64,000 nucleotides of DNA from Gnetum montanum (GCA_015680685.1 MNCI01009146.1:463931-527930), one strand, 5' to 3'. Counted from the stretch's first letter, positions 11,081 to 24,074 are shown. Notes: generated by a model from the letters alone, not told the origin. A program made the numbers and translations.

Positions 11081-11199
11081 TGAGTATCCAATTTCAGATC
11101 ATTTCCTTGATGAGTTCCTCTTTGTTGGTGTAGTGAATAACCAATCACCCATGGAGATAAAATGGTACAGTAGCATTCTTACCTATCTTCTTACCCAAC

Positions 11200-12510
11200 A
11201 AACACCACAAGAGCTAGACCTTAAGAAGAAACAAGAGTTTCTTCATAGAGCCGAGTACTTTATGGAGATCAATGGACAACTTTACAAAGTATGTTCTGAT
11301 GGCTTGGTTCGATGGTGTGTTCCCGATAGAGATCAACTGAAAGTTCTCCAAGATGCTCATGAGGACCCTTGTGGGGGTCATTATTTGGAGAGACGAATGG
11401 ACATCAAGATCATGCTTGTAGGGTACTATTGGCCTACCTTGTTCTAGGACACCCATCACTTCGTACAATCTTGTGAACGCTGTCAACATGATGGGGGAAT
11501 GACTGCTAGAATGGAAATTCCGCAACAATGGATTCAACCATTAGAACCCTTTAACATTTGGGGAATTGATTTCATGGGTCCCATTAACCAATGTCCAATT
11601 GAAAAGCTTACATCATAGTTGTGGTAGACTACTTAACAAAATGGGCTAAAGTAGCTATGGTTAAGGATTGCACATCATCTACACCTGCATGATTTGTTCA
11701 ACAACAAGTTGTCAACATGTTTGGTGTGTCATGTGCACTTATCTCAGACAATGGAACACACTTCATAGGTGAAACTTTTCAAAAATTAATGCAATGCTTA
11801 GGGGTTGAGCACAAATTGACTACAGCATACCACCCCCAAGCAAATAGTCAAGCCAAGGTCACCAACAGGGATTACTAAGATACTAACTAGAACCATTAGC
11901 AAGTATAGGCGAGACTGGAGCACTAAATTGAATGATGCTCTTTAGGCATACCACTCCACATGGAAACTCCCTATAGGCTACTCTCCCTATGAGTTAGTGT
12001 ATGGAAAACTTCCAATACTTCCTATCCAAATTGAGCTCCGTACACTAGCCACGACATGTGACCTCAACCTTGACCTTGATCTAGCACAAAAAAAGGTTGA
12101 TGACTCTTAACTTGCTAGATGAGAGCTAACTAGCTGCCATGTCATATAATGAGTTGCATAAGGAATTTAATAAACAAAACCATGACCTAAAAATTAGGAA
12201 AGTTAAGTATCAGCCAGGAAATAAGGTTCTCTACTGGAACCCCACACATGAGTCACAACATACCAAATTTCAAACACTATAGAAAGGACCTTACATTATT
12301 TATGCAACTTTTCCTTTAGGATCCATGACCATATATAAACTTGAGAGCTCGGATAAAATACTATTATTCAATGTGCAACAAAAAAAAACCTTTCATGAGT
12401 TTAGGATAGCCAGAACATATGCTACCTCTGTAGGTGGGAAACCTTGCTCATTATTTTGGATCTTCTCCTTACAACTCAGTCATGGAGGAGATGGCCACCT
12501 TTGTTAATCA
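11200..12510 (+). pseudogene. Athila-like integrase (element 1), catalytic Glu lost
   Basis: Integrase joins the cDNA to host DNA. The HHCC zinc-binding region is seen in AHEDPCGGHYLERRMDIKIM and FVQSCERCQHDGG (about 11355-11505). The DDE core has FNIWGIDFMGPI (first Asp, about 11551-11586) and, after frameshifts, SDNGTHF (second Asp, about 11748-11770). In the third motif HPQANSQAKVTN, the Glu codon is AAG (Lys, 11855-11857). The C-terminal part reads ISKYRRDWSTKLNDAL.AYHSTWKLPIGYSPYELVYGKLP (in pieces) to about 12500. Multiple shifts and stops; not functional. Confidence 0.85.
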
Positions 12511-14358
12511 TTGAAGGCCCTCAGTTCTTTTTAAATTTTTGTTTTACACATTTTTTTTGTACAGTTCTTTAATCTTTCTTGTTTTTTTTACATCATCGTT
12601 CATATTTTTACCATTTCCTAGTGTGATTTTGTTTTCTTCGTCACCCAATAAGTGTTCATGATGGTGGCATGAATAATATTATATTGATTGCTAATGTTTC
12701 GATTTTACCTTTGAAGCATGATGTTGATATTAAGGTATGGTTCTTTTGATTAAATAGGAAATGAGTCCATGTCATTTATACATCCATACAATCCTATGCT
12801 CTCTCTTGGCTTGGAACTGTATAGTCCCTTTCTCTAATAAAACTATTAAAGAATTGGTGGTTGAGTATCTCTCAAACTAAGAAAGGACTCAAGGGATGGA
12901 AAATGTATGACTTTAAAGGGATTTGATGCATTTGTGTTGGCTATTCTCTTGAGTTCTTGGATGCTTTTTCCTTGGGTTTTCTACCATTCTGACCATTCAT
13001 CAAATCACCAAAAGTTGAGTACATAAAAATAAGTCTTTGCATGGTGTGGTTCTCATGTGAAAAACACAAAAAAAAAATAGTGAGAATTCAAAGCACACCC
13101 CTTAGACACAATAATGAACTTGGGCCACATGCATTGGTTATGGCACTGGAAAGACATGTTACCCATGCCTAAAGGTTCCCTCTAACTAAGTTCCTTTCTC
13201 ACTTCCTAGTTCTCCATCTCGCTCTCCTCATAATGGTGGTGACTTTTTGTAGAGGCATTCTTGTTGCTTCAAAAGGATGAGTTGGTCAAATGTGTTGATG
13301 CGAGGTCACTGAATGTAATGTGTTGAGCTTGGATTTGGAATGAGTTTTACTCAGTCACATTAACCATGAAACACACAAGGGACTTTACACACTCGTGTTC
13401 TTGGGTTTCCATTCCATTCTCTCCTCTCCACCTTTTTTTTTCCATTTCTCACCTCATTGCTGGATTTATCATTAGTCTGTATGTTGATTGATGCATTATT
13501 CTTCCTGGGTAATTTCTTATGGGTAAGTTTTTAACTCTTGCTTCCCAATGACATTCCTAGAGCCTACGGACTCTTTGGTTTATGGGTCTGTCAAGGCATC
13601 AAGGTCATGAGCCTACTTTGGGGAGGACCCACTGACATTCCTTTTTGGTGCAATTGTTAACTTCTTTCCATTAAAAATTTCTTGCAATCAACAATTTTTG
13701 TTTCATCCCCATCCACAACATCCATTTTATTGGCATTGTCATTGTTACTTTTTCTCCACATTTCTTATTTCTTATCTTTTTCTGCCCTATCGCTACTGGA
13801 GGTTTACTCTTACTCATGGGGGCCCGGGCACAAAATTATTCAATTTTTCCTAAACCCTATACTTTAGGTAGTCACTAGTGTTAAACTCCAGAATCAGTGT
13901 CTACCATAACCACAACTCAGCCAATGCACTTTACATTAAGGCAAGGTATCAACTACATTGTGATTTATCTACCCTCGCTCATTTGTGACTATGTTGTGTG
14001 TGCAAATGGTAATCATACAATAATGGATTGGGTGTGGAGGAAACACTCAGGATGGACTGGAACTGAAACATTTACGAAAGGAGCAAGATTGTTTGTGTGG
14101 CTATGGATAAGCAATGGAGGGCATAATCTTGGCATTGGCAGCAACATGTCTTCTTTTTTCTCTCTCTCCCTCTCTTCTAGCTGCCAAGTAAAGTTGGATG
14201 TCATTTATGTATAGTGTTTACCTTTGTGGTCATGAACACTAATGCTTTGATGTATTGTATTGTTGATCCATTCACCAGGCATGTTGAGTCTATCACCCTG
14301 CTCCACTGTTAATGGTCATTTAGTCAATAATCCCATACCTTCCCAATATTTTGTAAGG
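12511..14358 (+). other. non-coding block between integrase and PPT (element 1)
   Basis: About 1.85 kb without coding signal. It has counterparts in elements 2 (27440-29040) and 3 (57960-59400). Shared landmarks include the gtgagtccatgtcat phrase near 12765, the tctttgcatggtgtggtt motif followed by an A-run and gaattcaaagcacacccctt (13034-13110), and the tactttggggaggaccc phrase near 13615. Short open frames at 13682-13867 and 13897-14214 have no recognisable domain. The third ORF of elements 2 and 3 is absent here. Confidence 0.7.
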
Positions 14359-14394
14359 AACTCAAGGCCAAGTTTTCATTTAGTCATGGGGGTA
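14359..14394 (+). promoter_or_regulatory. element 1 polypurine tract and conserved leader
   Basis: The last bases before the 3' LTR read tcatgggggta directly abutting TGATGAAC. The preceding CAAGGcCAAGTTTTCAT is also present before the 3' LTRs of elements 2 and 3. The G-run is the expected plus-strand primer site. Confidence 0.8.
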
Positions 14395-15217
14395 TGATGA
14401 ACTGCAATATCACGTCCATGATATCGTGTCTGCAATATTGGATCAACCATGTGATGTCAGATACCCAGTATCACGACCTGCCTCCTTACCTATAAATAAG
14501 AGGTGGTGCCCTTGGTTTCCAAATTAGAAGTTAGTCCCTTAGCCAAAATCTTGCCAATTTTTTTCTCCAGAGTTACAATTATTTCTGCGTTCTTGCAGTA
14601 GGAGTCATAGAGTGAACGAATCTTTATTCGAGCATTGTGTACCTAAGCACACTTGGTGTACGATAATAAAGATGAACTTTATGATAAACCTTGCAGCATA
14701 CAAAATAGATTAATTAGTGTTAATTATTTTTTAATGCTTTCCTAGTTAATTAATGATTTCTATCACCCTACAACTCTCTTAGTTAAATACACTTAGTATG
14801 ACCACTTCGAGCATGCATGTAGCACTTGGTAATCTAGTAATAGTTAGCATTTGGTAATCCCAGCAGTGTTGCACCGGTTCAAGATGTGTACAACAAGTGG
14901 GAACGGATACTGATGTTAAGAATACTTAGAACCTAGTTAATGAATAGTTAAACTAGATTAGTTACTTAGTTATCTCTCTCTCCCTCCTTATTAGCGTAGG
15001 ATATAAAACACATAAAAACCATAAAAATCATATGCCTCAAGCTTACTTAACCACCATACAACTGTGACATATAAGTAAGTTTGGGAAGACAACAATTAAC
15101 TGACCTGTTATCGTTCCACAAAGGCGCATACGCACTTAGTCCTTTGAATTCAACCAGATTGTGCATGAAACGCTTGTATTCTTATGGTTGAGCGTAGGGA
15201 TACCTCGCCGCTCATTA
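14395..15217 (+). repeat. element 1 3' LTR (823 bp)
   Basis: Begins TGATGAAC; by alignment with the 5' LTR and the other family LTRs it ends GCTCATTA, i.e. the terminal CA has become TA. The U3 14-bp array has five units (14403-14472) against three in the 5' LTR. The TATA box is TATAAATAAG at 14491-14500. In one stretch of about 138 aligned columns I counted about 22 differences from the 5' LTR, nearly all transitions. Confidence 0.9.
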
Positions 15218-15700
15218 GTTAGATATTTCATATAATTTTGCAATGATTCTAGATTTATTAAAAAGCTAGAATAGGTGGGTACAAACAACAAAAACTTCAA
15301 TTCAATATCTGTTTCAATTTGGAAGAAATTAGCTCTATAATTTGGCAAATTTTCTAAATATTGAATTTTTACTAGAATGATTAGATTATCTCTCCCTCAT
15401 CGCATAATGATTTGATATGATATTAGATTTGACTAAAAGTTAAATACTTGTGAAAGGTTTATTTAAAATTTTAGCATCAGAAACTTAATAACTTTTGAGT
15501 TATCATCTCTCAAATTTGCACTACTATAATTGCTGTAATTTTTGATGTATTAAAAAGAATATAATAAAGCTTAGTTTTTGCATATCTTTTGTAATAGTTT
15601 TTTTCTAAGTTGTAGAGAAATTCCTAAACTTTCCAAAAATACAAATTTTATTAGTTGATTTTTGTGAAGTCAAGATAATCGACCAACTTTTTTTGTACAT
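15218..15700 (+). repeat. right part of the copia-type LTR interrupted by element 1
   Basis: The interval begins with the duplicated target GTTAG and continues the homology left at 5382. It matches the reverse complement of about 47210-47690 (for example attattaaaaagcta.aataggtg, attgaatttttac.a.aatgatta, attttattag.tga.ttttgtgaagtcaagataa). Homology ends near 15700 before any PBS, so the downstream part of this copia LTR is lost or diverged. Confidence 0.75.
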
Positions 15701-16849
15701 GACATTTATTTAACTTAAAGACAATTTAGAGGGGAAAAAATGAATCTAATCTTGAAGGAACAAAGATAAAGATGGATTTTGCAATCATATAAGCTTTGAA
15801 AGAGCAAGATAAAAAATGAGAAAAGAGAAAAAAAAATTACATTTTTTAAGTAACTCAAAGATAGAGAGTGAAATGAATAAAAAACTATTTAAGATAGTTG
15901 AAAAATTTATAGATGATATGTGTATAACTTTTCCAAAATTAAAAAAATTTTTAAGGATCAAAATAAACAATGTAAAAATCCTTGACATGTAATTATTAAA
16001 TTTCATGATGTAGAAGAGTAAAACCTTACCAAATCTCATGGATGAGTTATTTTTCAAATTTTACAAATGCTAAGGCATTTCCTAGAAGTAATGCATAGTA
16101 GTCATAAGACCTAGTTGCTTTGAAAAATGAGCAAGGACTTGCTAGGATATCCTCCAAACATGATGTGTTACATCATTGTTAGAACAAGGCTAGGATGATG
16201 ATGATGAAGAAGAATGTGTGATTGTAGAATCTCTTGCTCTGCAATATCATTAATTGTGTTTATTTTGTTGTGTGTATTACGTTTGATTGTGATTTCATTA
16301 TTATTGTAATGTTCCTTTATTTTAATAAAGATAACTAGTTTTTTTTTTCATTTCTAGAAATTTTTTGTCTTACATATAATGTAGATTTGATGTGGTGATG
16401 AACGATTAATTACATTGGAGGGACCCTACTCTAAAGAATAAGCTCCCTACACATCATTTCTTATTTTATCTATTGTAAGCTTTCTAGAGTGTAGACTCTC
16501 TTTGTGGGGGAATCGACATTAAAATGCTAAGAGGTTCAAGTGTTTGGAATTTTGCATCTACCTCAAGGAATATATGAGTGTATCCTAAAAAATCATCATA
16601 ACCTATTAATTTCCCTTATGAAGTCTTTAAAAATCCTACAAGATACTAAGATTATTCACCTAATAGGAAGATTTTAAGGTGGTAAGCTTTGCTAGATACA
16701 TTAGTGAGTTTATTCCATTATACAAATAGTTTATGTTCTTAGCAAAATCATTTGTAGTTTTATTTTCTATTTATAACTCATTCATTTTCCTCTCCTTTCC
16801 TCTCCTCCTTCACTCCTCCTCCTCAATCATACCTCCAATTTTCTAAGTT
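15701..16849. other. AT-rich non-coding stretch
   Basis: Very A- and T-rich, with long A and T runs and no domain recognised on either strand. The 90-codon minus-strand frame at 15785-16057 is a low-complexity Phe/Ile/Leu sequence without family resemblance. A GATGATGATGAAGAAGAA run lies near 16194-16214. Confidence 0.5.
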
Positions 16850-17880
16850 AACTAATACACAAGTTGTATTAATGTTTGGTTACTCACTCTTTTCCAAATC
16901 TGATAACCTAATGAAATGGAAGGATAATAGTGGATTTCAGTTGCATGACCACCTCTGTTCAATGATACTAACTATGCCTTCTAAAAAGATCAAGTACAAA
17001 CATATTTAGAATCACTTAAGTTTGATATGTGACAAGACATTAGTAATGGATATAGAGCACTAGCAAAGGAACAATCAAAATGGAATAAAAATGATAATAA
17101 GGCTTTCATGAGTGATTCAAAAGATAGGAGTGTTATATCATCTAGATTAACACAAAGAAGTAAAACTAATTCAACCATTTCAAGATAGCTAAGAAAGTTT
17201 GGGATACCTTGGAGGCAACCTATGAAGGTATTAAAGAGATTAAGTAATCAAAACTACTTCTCTAGTTAAATCACTTCAAGAATCTCGAACTAAGAAAGGA
17301 TGAGAAGATTCATCTTAGTTTCATTAAAGGGGTAGACCAAAATCTTTCCAAAAGTAAAATTATTTATAAGATTATTAGAAATTTGAATTTTGAATACAAG
17401 ATGAAGATCATTGTTATAGAAAAGGCATGAGATCTTGATACTATGAAATCTAAGAAACTTCAAAGTGCTCTTAACACTTGTGAGATAACCTTAGTTGAGA
17501 AAGAAACACTAATTAATGATCCTATCACCATTTTCTCAAATCAAGAAAAAGATGATAAGGCCAAAAGGAAAAAATTACAACCTTCATGTGTAGTGATAAT
17601 GATTATCTTGATGATCTAAAGCTAGCGCTACTCACCGGGAAATTTAATAGAATGATTTCTAACTAGCTTAAGGAAGAAAGAGAAAGGTCAAAAAAAAAGG
17701 ATAACCAAGAGGTAAGTCATGCAATAAGGTATGAAGGTCCACTTCCTCTATAGATATTATGAACATTATTTGCTAAGTATGCAATGTATGAGAACATCTT
17801 ACCTTGAAATGTTCAAGTATCAAAAGGTTGCAGGATGAAGCAAAACCAAAAGAGAAAGAAAAATTTATTATAAGTAAATA
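16850..17880 (+). pseudogene. copia-type gag relic (UBN2)
   Basis: Plus-strand frames contain, in order, AKKVWDTLEATYEGIKEIK (about 17190-17246), HFKNLELRKDEKIHLSFIKG, IIYKIIRNLNFEYKMKIIVI (about 17360-17420) and EKA.DLDTMKSKKLQSALNTCEI (about 17421-17490), then a Lys-rich stretch. This is the UBN2 gag layout (AKEIWDKL..., R.L...W...V..IE...DL...S...L...L..HE). Stops and shifts are frequent and no protease or RT follows. Confidence 0.75.
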
Positions 17881-17929
17881 AACTAAGAAGAAGAGCATAG
17901 TGAAAATGCAATGGCTCTAACTCTCAATG

Positions 17930-19120
17930 GACATGCATGAACATAACATCTTTTGTGGATCGTTGAACTTAGAAAGGCACTAGGGGGGTGTGGGGAAGAG
18001 GGGTGGGCCAAGGGAGGGATGAATAAGTTTCCCAAATTGAAATTATTTAAACAAAGCATACAAACCAAATTTAACATGGTTCCAAAGATTGGGTAGTCCA
18101 CACTCAGAGGATAGATCACAAGCACACCTCTAGACTTTTGTTGCTCTCAAATGTGGTTTGAAGGGTCCACACCTTGTACAATCTTCAAGTCCCACTTCGG
18201 AGTGTTGTGATGCTACACCAACCACCTAACCCTGCAAGGTTCCATCAGGTTTGAAATGTGATTTCTAGGCTTCCATAACCTTTACAATCCTGAGCTCCAC
18301 TCAAGAGTGTTGTTCCACAACACCAACCACTCAATCTTGTAGAATCCTAACAAGCTCAATTAATATCCCTTCCTCCAAGAAGCACATTAGCCCTGTAAGG
18401 CAATAAGGGAGAACAATAATTACAAGGGATGAATTCAACTTAGTTTGTTGATCCTTGTACTTTAAGGTACAACACACTTTATAATGGAAAAAAGATAATA
18501 CAATGAGAATAAACAATGATTACAATGCTTGACAAATGACTAGACAATGATTATACAGGGTCTTGCACATTTCCCAATGTATATGATGTCTTCTTATAGT
18601 TACCATTTTTCCAAATCCATTTTGGAACTCATGCAATGGCTAGCTAATAGTATCTAATGGTTATGGAAAATGTCTTTTTTGTGGTTGAGACATATTTCTA
18701 TATTTGTCCTCTATTCTGGGAAGATGTCTTTCTGAAATCTCCATTCTAGACATGTCTTTGTCTAATGAATAATGTCATTTTAGAACTAGCCTGAATTCTA
18801 TGAAGACATATTTGCCTGGTGAAAGATGTCTTTGGTTGAAGAAAGACATCTACTATTTCTTGAAGGCATCTTTGCCTCTACATCCTCCAATTTTGCAAAG
18901 ATGTCTACTATTTCTTAGAGAATTCTTTCTTCAACCTTCCTTTGCATGATGAATTCATTGTTCCTTGATCATAATCTTGCATTTCTACATGCGTTAATGA
19001 TGACAACTTTGCTTTTCCACATTCTTTGAATTTTCTTCCTTTGAGCTTTATTTTTGTGGATGAGACCTTGAAACCATTATGGGTGAATTTCTCCTTTTGT
19101 CTACATCAGTGCTTTCCTTG
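17930..19120. repeat. LTR-like repeat with internal duplications
   Basis: The left end (gttgaacttag..gcactaggggggtg) resembles the opening of plant copia LTRs that carry 'GGGGGGTGAATA'. Inside are two diverged tandem copies of a segment of about 110 bp (18160-18245 and 18272-18350; shared phrases include gagtgttgt, acaccaacca, ccacttcggagtg/ccactcaagagtg). The 18600-18960 part has many copies of an AAGATGTCTTT-like quasi-palindrome and a direct repeat of 'gtctactatttctt'. No partner LTR is visible. Confidence 0.45.
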
Positions 19121-19448
19121 CCATCTCATCTTGGTCATACAACCACACAACCACAAAGACAACCTTTGTCTCTATTTTTCTTAATGTTTTGACATAGAAA
19201 AAGATCCACATCTTTACCATAAGAAGATGATATAAACTCAAGTGATGAAGTAGAGATTAGTAGCATTAAAGAAAGGTATGATTGCCTACTATATTATTAT
19301 AATACAGTTTTTTCTGAATATTAAACTCAAATCCTAAGTGTGAGAAAAGTTTGTTTAACTAGAGTATGTGTTAAAGGCATTTGTTCATGGCAATAAATTC
19401 TACTTCATAAGTATACAAGCTTATGGATGATTGTTTCATTTATTTCCA

Positions 19449-20075
19449 GTACTACACTCGAATTTTATGCCAAAATCCAAATTATGTTGGCATTCAAATG
19501 TTGTATATTGCACTCATTAGAATCATTTGACACACTATAGAAATTAGCTAGAAATGAGAAGTTTGAAATTAGCAACACTCCAACCTATTTAATCTAGCAT
19601 CTTTCACATCTTTGGGACCTTTTGGAATTTTTGCAAACTCAATCCAAACTAGAGACATTCAGAGCAATGCAGATTTTAGAAGTCCATAACCATTGTAACC
19701 AGCCTACTCATCATGAACAACATTCACAAAGAGAAAAAGTGATAGATCAACAGAGTCTAGCAAATTACTTGAGCTTTCAAGTGCAAATCTAATCATGCTC
19801 TACATCAAATATGCTTCTAACTTTTAAATCCTCTAATCTATATTTTCTAAACTTTATTTTCTTCCATATTTAATACAAAGTTACAACACTTGGTGTAATT
19901 ATTATGCTTTGTTTATTTCTTTGCCAATTAAATTATTTACATTAGGAATTACCATTTCACACATGTTTTTAATGCTCGGTAACAGATCCACTAAGTCCTC
20001 AACTGATCAACTGGACTATTTCAAGTGCTCTAGATCCTCTTCCAAGGCTCATTTGGATCTAGGATTAACCTATCG
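19449..20075 (+). repeat. 0.6-kb dispersed repeat, copy A
   Basis: This matches 43118-43705 in the same orientation across its length. Shared phrases include gccaaaatccaaattatg, gcattcaaatgttg, actagagacattcagag and aatcatgctctacatcaaat. It contains no coding signal. Position upstream of the Tat-like gag suggests it may be part of that element's LTR, with copy B as its 3' partner, but LTR ends were not found. Confidence 0.7.
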
Positions 20076-20728
20076 CGTGCTGAAATTTTCAGCCCTCTAA
20101 CATGAAATTTTTCAGCCTCTATAGTTTTCTAGTGCTAGAAGGAAGGCCTCTACTTAAATTCTTTGTCGTAATACAACGTATTTCATGTTGTAATTGATAG
20201 CATATTTGAAGTTTTTGTCCTATTTCTCTTATATAGGCTAGCTTAATTAATAGCATATTTGTAGTTTTCTGGTTCTTCTTGCTATTTAAGCTAGCTTAAT
20301 TACAAGTTTTGTAGTTTTTGCCTATACATGTTAGCTTCTACATTAATGTATTCATAGTTTGGTTGCCAATTTCTCCTTTATAAGCTAGCTTATTTGAAGC
20401 TAGCCTAGCTATGGTAAATGAATTTACTAGAAAAATTTTATTTTTACCATTACAATTACAACTTATATGCTAATGTTGTTAGACTTCTAGCTTATATGCT
20501 AAGGTAGTTCTAGCATATTTGCTAAGATTGTTGCAATTACAAAAGTTAGAAGCTTTATAACCTAAAAATTCACATAAGTTGAAGCTTTATAAGCTAAAGT
20601 TGGTTATGTTAAAGGGTTTTAGCCTTTATTAAAATGTTGGTAGCTTGGTCCAAAGCTCACCCAATGCATTAGCTTCATACAATTTATGCCTTTTACATCA
20701 ACAACTCTACACCATAACATAGCACACA
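20076..20728. other. AT-rich leader with AGCTAGCTT / GCTTATATGCTAA motifs
   Basis: The 650 bp before the Tat-like gag start contain many diverged copies of agctagctta and agcttatatgctaa (for example around 20233, 20288, 20384, 20462 and 20495). No gene is seen. It is probably the LTR or leader of the element whose gag begins at 20729; no primer-binding site could be assigned. Confidence 0.5.
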
Positions 20729-22914
20729 TGGCTTCATACGAAGAGGTTGTCCACATCTATGATTCTAAGGATCTAACTATAGTTGGGCATAGACAATCCC
20801 TTAGGTAGATGGGGCTTAAACTAGCCTATACAAACATAATTGAAGAGCATTATAACTTCATCTGTGACACAATTCAAGCTAGCTTACTTATCCCTTGTAG
20901 AGAGTTGGAATTAAAATGTTTGTTTCAAATAATCAATAGGAATGGGAAGGACTATATACCCTCACCTTATGACCAAATCAAACTAATCAATTTCCATACC
21001 CGTATGCTAGCACAACTAGTAGAACTAGAGGAGGCAAGTGAGGAGATAAGCTCTAACAAGGACCAAGAAGAATAAGATGAGTTCAACATGAAACAAAAGT
21101 CATATGTTTTTATTGGCAATCTCTCCCAATAATTAACTTTCCAAATGACCATCACTAGCTTTGCACCTCCAATGATTCTTATGCATCAAGTTCATCATGC
21201 TTCCTTCTTATATCCTACCATGTTTAGACCAACACTAGTTTTTGTAGCATTCTAATCTTAGCCAGTGTTCCACTCTACCTCCCTATTTTCATCCATGGAT
21301 TTTACAACTCAACCATCACTAGGGATGTCTACCACACCTCATCCTTTCATCATATCAGTGGGCCCCTCTTTTGGACTCTAGACTTTGCAAGCTTCTCACA
21401 TACCCTTTTCTTCCTTTATTCCTTACATTCCAACTCAAACCTTTTTCTCCTTGTTAAATCCACCTGCAATGATGGTCATGCAACCACTTCAATCCATACC
21501 AATTCCAATTTCATAGCCTCAGACTACCCAACTTCCACCTCAATCAATAATACAAACATCGTAGCCTATTGGAATGCCACAAGGCTTGGATCAAGCCTTC
21601 TAGTTCATCCAAGACCTCACCAAAGTGCTATAGAAGCTTAAAGCTAGTACAACTCATATGATCAAGGTTGTAGGCTTCTACTAAGATTATCTCATAAGCT
21701 CCATTGTTCCTCAAATAATATTTCCTATAGTCATGCCTATAAAAACCTTCACCAAATACAATGGTGAAGGGGATTCCAATGTACATCTAGTCACCTTCTG
21801 GTCTGAGTGCCTCCTATTACAAGCCTAGCCTCAAAGAATATTGCAAATTTTCCTTATGTTCCTCAAGGGAAAGACTTTAGACTAGTATCGAATCTTTCCT
21901 AGAGGTTCCATCTTTTTTCATGAGGACTTAATAAACCAATTTGTCAACTGCTTCAGCTAGATACCATGTTAGACCAACTAATGAAGGTGAGAGAAGGGTT
22001 GCTTGAACTAGTTCAAAGGTTCATTCAAATATGGAATTTAGCACTCAATGAGATTCCATAATCTCTCTCTAAAATCCACCTATTTCCATCTCCAAGAGAG
22101 CAATAAATGAGTTTATCAAGTCAAATCTCTATTACTTAGAGATCTGATCACTATGCTAAGCCTTTTTGCAAACTAAAAACATTGAGGAAGTCGCTAAGCC
22201 TAGAAATCACCCAACCTTTGTAGCCTATAAGAACCAACACATGAGGAGGGGTAGGAATAAAACTAAACAAGAATAGACAACCATGTCTATAGTATCCAAT
22301 GATACAAAATAAGTAGGAAGTCAAAGATCACCACTACACAACACATCTTCTAATTCATCATAACTATTTACCTCCTATGCCTCAAAACAACCAAGATCAA
22401 ACTTTGTGTGGAAGGATAGGACTAAGTATGCTACATTTTCCTATGAAGCCCTCCAAGATTTTAGAATATTTGCTTAAAAACAACCATATACAACATAAGC
22501 AACTATTTGAGGAAGATCATAAGAGGCATGATTATCTTTATGACACAGCTAAATATCCAAAAATAGTAACCAAAGATGATTTCAGGCTACCAAAATACTT
22601 TAGCCTTGATAGGTTTTGCCATTATCACCAAATGGTTGTTCATGACACTAATTTTTTCCTAGCATTAAAGGATGACCTCGAGAAGATGATCGACCATGAA
22701 GAGCTAGTGTTGAATAAGCCAAACTCTCCAAACACTAGTAACAACTCTTATAGTATAGCCTCATTCACAGAAATCAAATGGTCTAATCCTCCTAAAGCAT
22801 CATTTGTCATTAAGGTACCACCCCAACCTTAGAACATAAATCCTAAAGCCCACTTCATCATTAGAGTACCACCATCTCTAGCCTCTAAGGGGTCTTTTGT
22901 TATACGTGTCTTAC
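20729..22914 (+). pseudogene. Tat-like Ty3 gag, 5' part, split by element 2
   Basis: Gag of a second Ty3 lineage. The ATG at 20729-20731 opens MASYEEVVHIYDSKDLTIVG; a stop is followed by an 88-codon open block (20809-21075). A Pro-rich spacer runs to about 21640. The capsid core near 21740-21960 reads FTKYNGEGDSNVHLVTFWSE and MFLKGKTLD.YRIFPRGSIF, the Retrotrans_gag pattern. A zinc-knuckle-like segment of the Tat type lies in the 151-codon frame 22377-22832 (FCHYHQMVVHDTNFFLALKDDLEKMI). Repeated 'IRVPP' motifs then lead to the junction. Reading is cut at 22914 by element 2 and resumes at 36277. Confidence 0.82.
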
Positions 22915-23832
22915 TAATGAGTATCAAGGTACCCCTACTCTTAACCATATGAAGCACAAAGCGTTCATGTGTAATCCGGCTGAATTCTATGGACTTTATA
23001 GTTTCTAGTGCACTATTCTTCTAGGAAGTGAATTTTGCTTTAACGTCAATCATTGTCTTCCCAATTACACTTATGACATACACTGGTATGGTTAAGTATA
23101 ATTGAGGCATCTAATTTTTATCATTTTGTATTTTTATGGTTTGGTATTTAAAGGGAGATAAAGTAACTAGATTATCTAATTTAATTTAACTAATAAACTA
23201 GTATCTGACTAGTCCTAACATAAGAATCTAGTCCCACTTTCCATACACATCTTGAACCCATGTATCTATTGTTAGGTGACCAACTACTATGCTACTGGGC
23301 GTACCAAGTAATAATGCTACTAGGATTCCCAAGCGAATACGTGTTACACTCAAAGTGGTCACACTTATGTGTTTAATCTAGCTCGCTTATGTTACTTAAT
23401 TGCTTCATTAACTTAATTACCAGAAAACATTTAATAAATAATTGAAGACATTTAATAAATCATTAAAAAAATTTAATGCATAAATGAAATATTTAATCTA
23501 TCTAGAATGATACAAGGATTATCAGAAAGCTCATCTTTATTGTTGCACATACTATCATGCTTAGGTACAACAATGCTCGAATAAAGATCTATACACTCAA
23601 TGACTCTTGCTGTGGGCACTTAGGGGAAAAGTTCTAACTCTCAAATGAACAAACTACAAAAGCTTCAATACTACTAAAACTTTGTTACCATAAATGCAAC
23701 TAGTAGGCACATATTTATAGCTGAAATACAAACACTACATCAATGGGGCCTCATCGATGCATGATATGATGTGTCAACAAGGCCCAATGAATGAGGCCTC
23801 ATCAATGAAGTTGATAAAACTGTGACTCATCA
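22915..23832 (-). repeat. element 2 3' LTR (918 bp)
   Basis: The outer end reads TAATGAG where the 5' LTR has TGATGAG; the inner end is GTGACTCATCA before the PPT. A TATA box CTATAAATAT (complement of 23711-23720) and an AATAAAGAT-type motif are present. The U3 14-bp array has three units (23773-23814). Confidence 0.9.
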
Positions 23833-23872
23833 TACCCCTACAACTGAATGAAAACTTGTCCTTGAGTTCTTT
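23833..23872 (-). promoter_or_regulatory. element 2 polypurine tract and conserved leader
   Basis: Minus strand: ctcaaggacaagttttcat, then tcagttgtaggggta abutting TGATGAGTC. The same leader precedes the 3' LTRs of elements 1 and 3. Confidence 0.8.
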
Positions 23873-24074
23873 TACAAAATTAGAAAGGTATGGGATTATT
23901 AACTAACCTTTCACAAATAAAACAGATTAACTTGACAAAAAGTGAAGTGCCTGAGTGTACAAATCAACACATTACAAAAATGGTAGTGTTCATGACACAA
24001 CATTGAACACCATGACATTATTCTTCAAAATTGGACAACACATTCCTTGATGGTGTGAAGTTTGATGAAGAAGA

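Larger units (their letters stand above)
5383..15217 (+). mobile_element. Athila-like Ty3 LTR retrotransposon, element 1 (complete, decayed)
   Basis: A 9835-bp element bounded by LTRs 5383-6177 and 14395-15217 and flanked by a perfect 5-bp target-site duplication GTTAG (5378-5382 and 15218-15222). Internal order is PBS, gag, protease, RT, RNase H, integrase, a non-coding block and the PPT. This order, the Asp-tRNA-type PBS, the DLG-type protease seen in the sister copies and the RT (FMDDFSTYGAS, EGIVFGHKIS) place it with the Athila group of Ty3/gypsy. All coding regions carry stops and shifts. Unlike elements 2 and 3 it has no third ORF before the 3' LTR. LTR-LTR differences are numerous and mostly transitions, so insertion is old. 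Confidence 0.92.
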
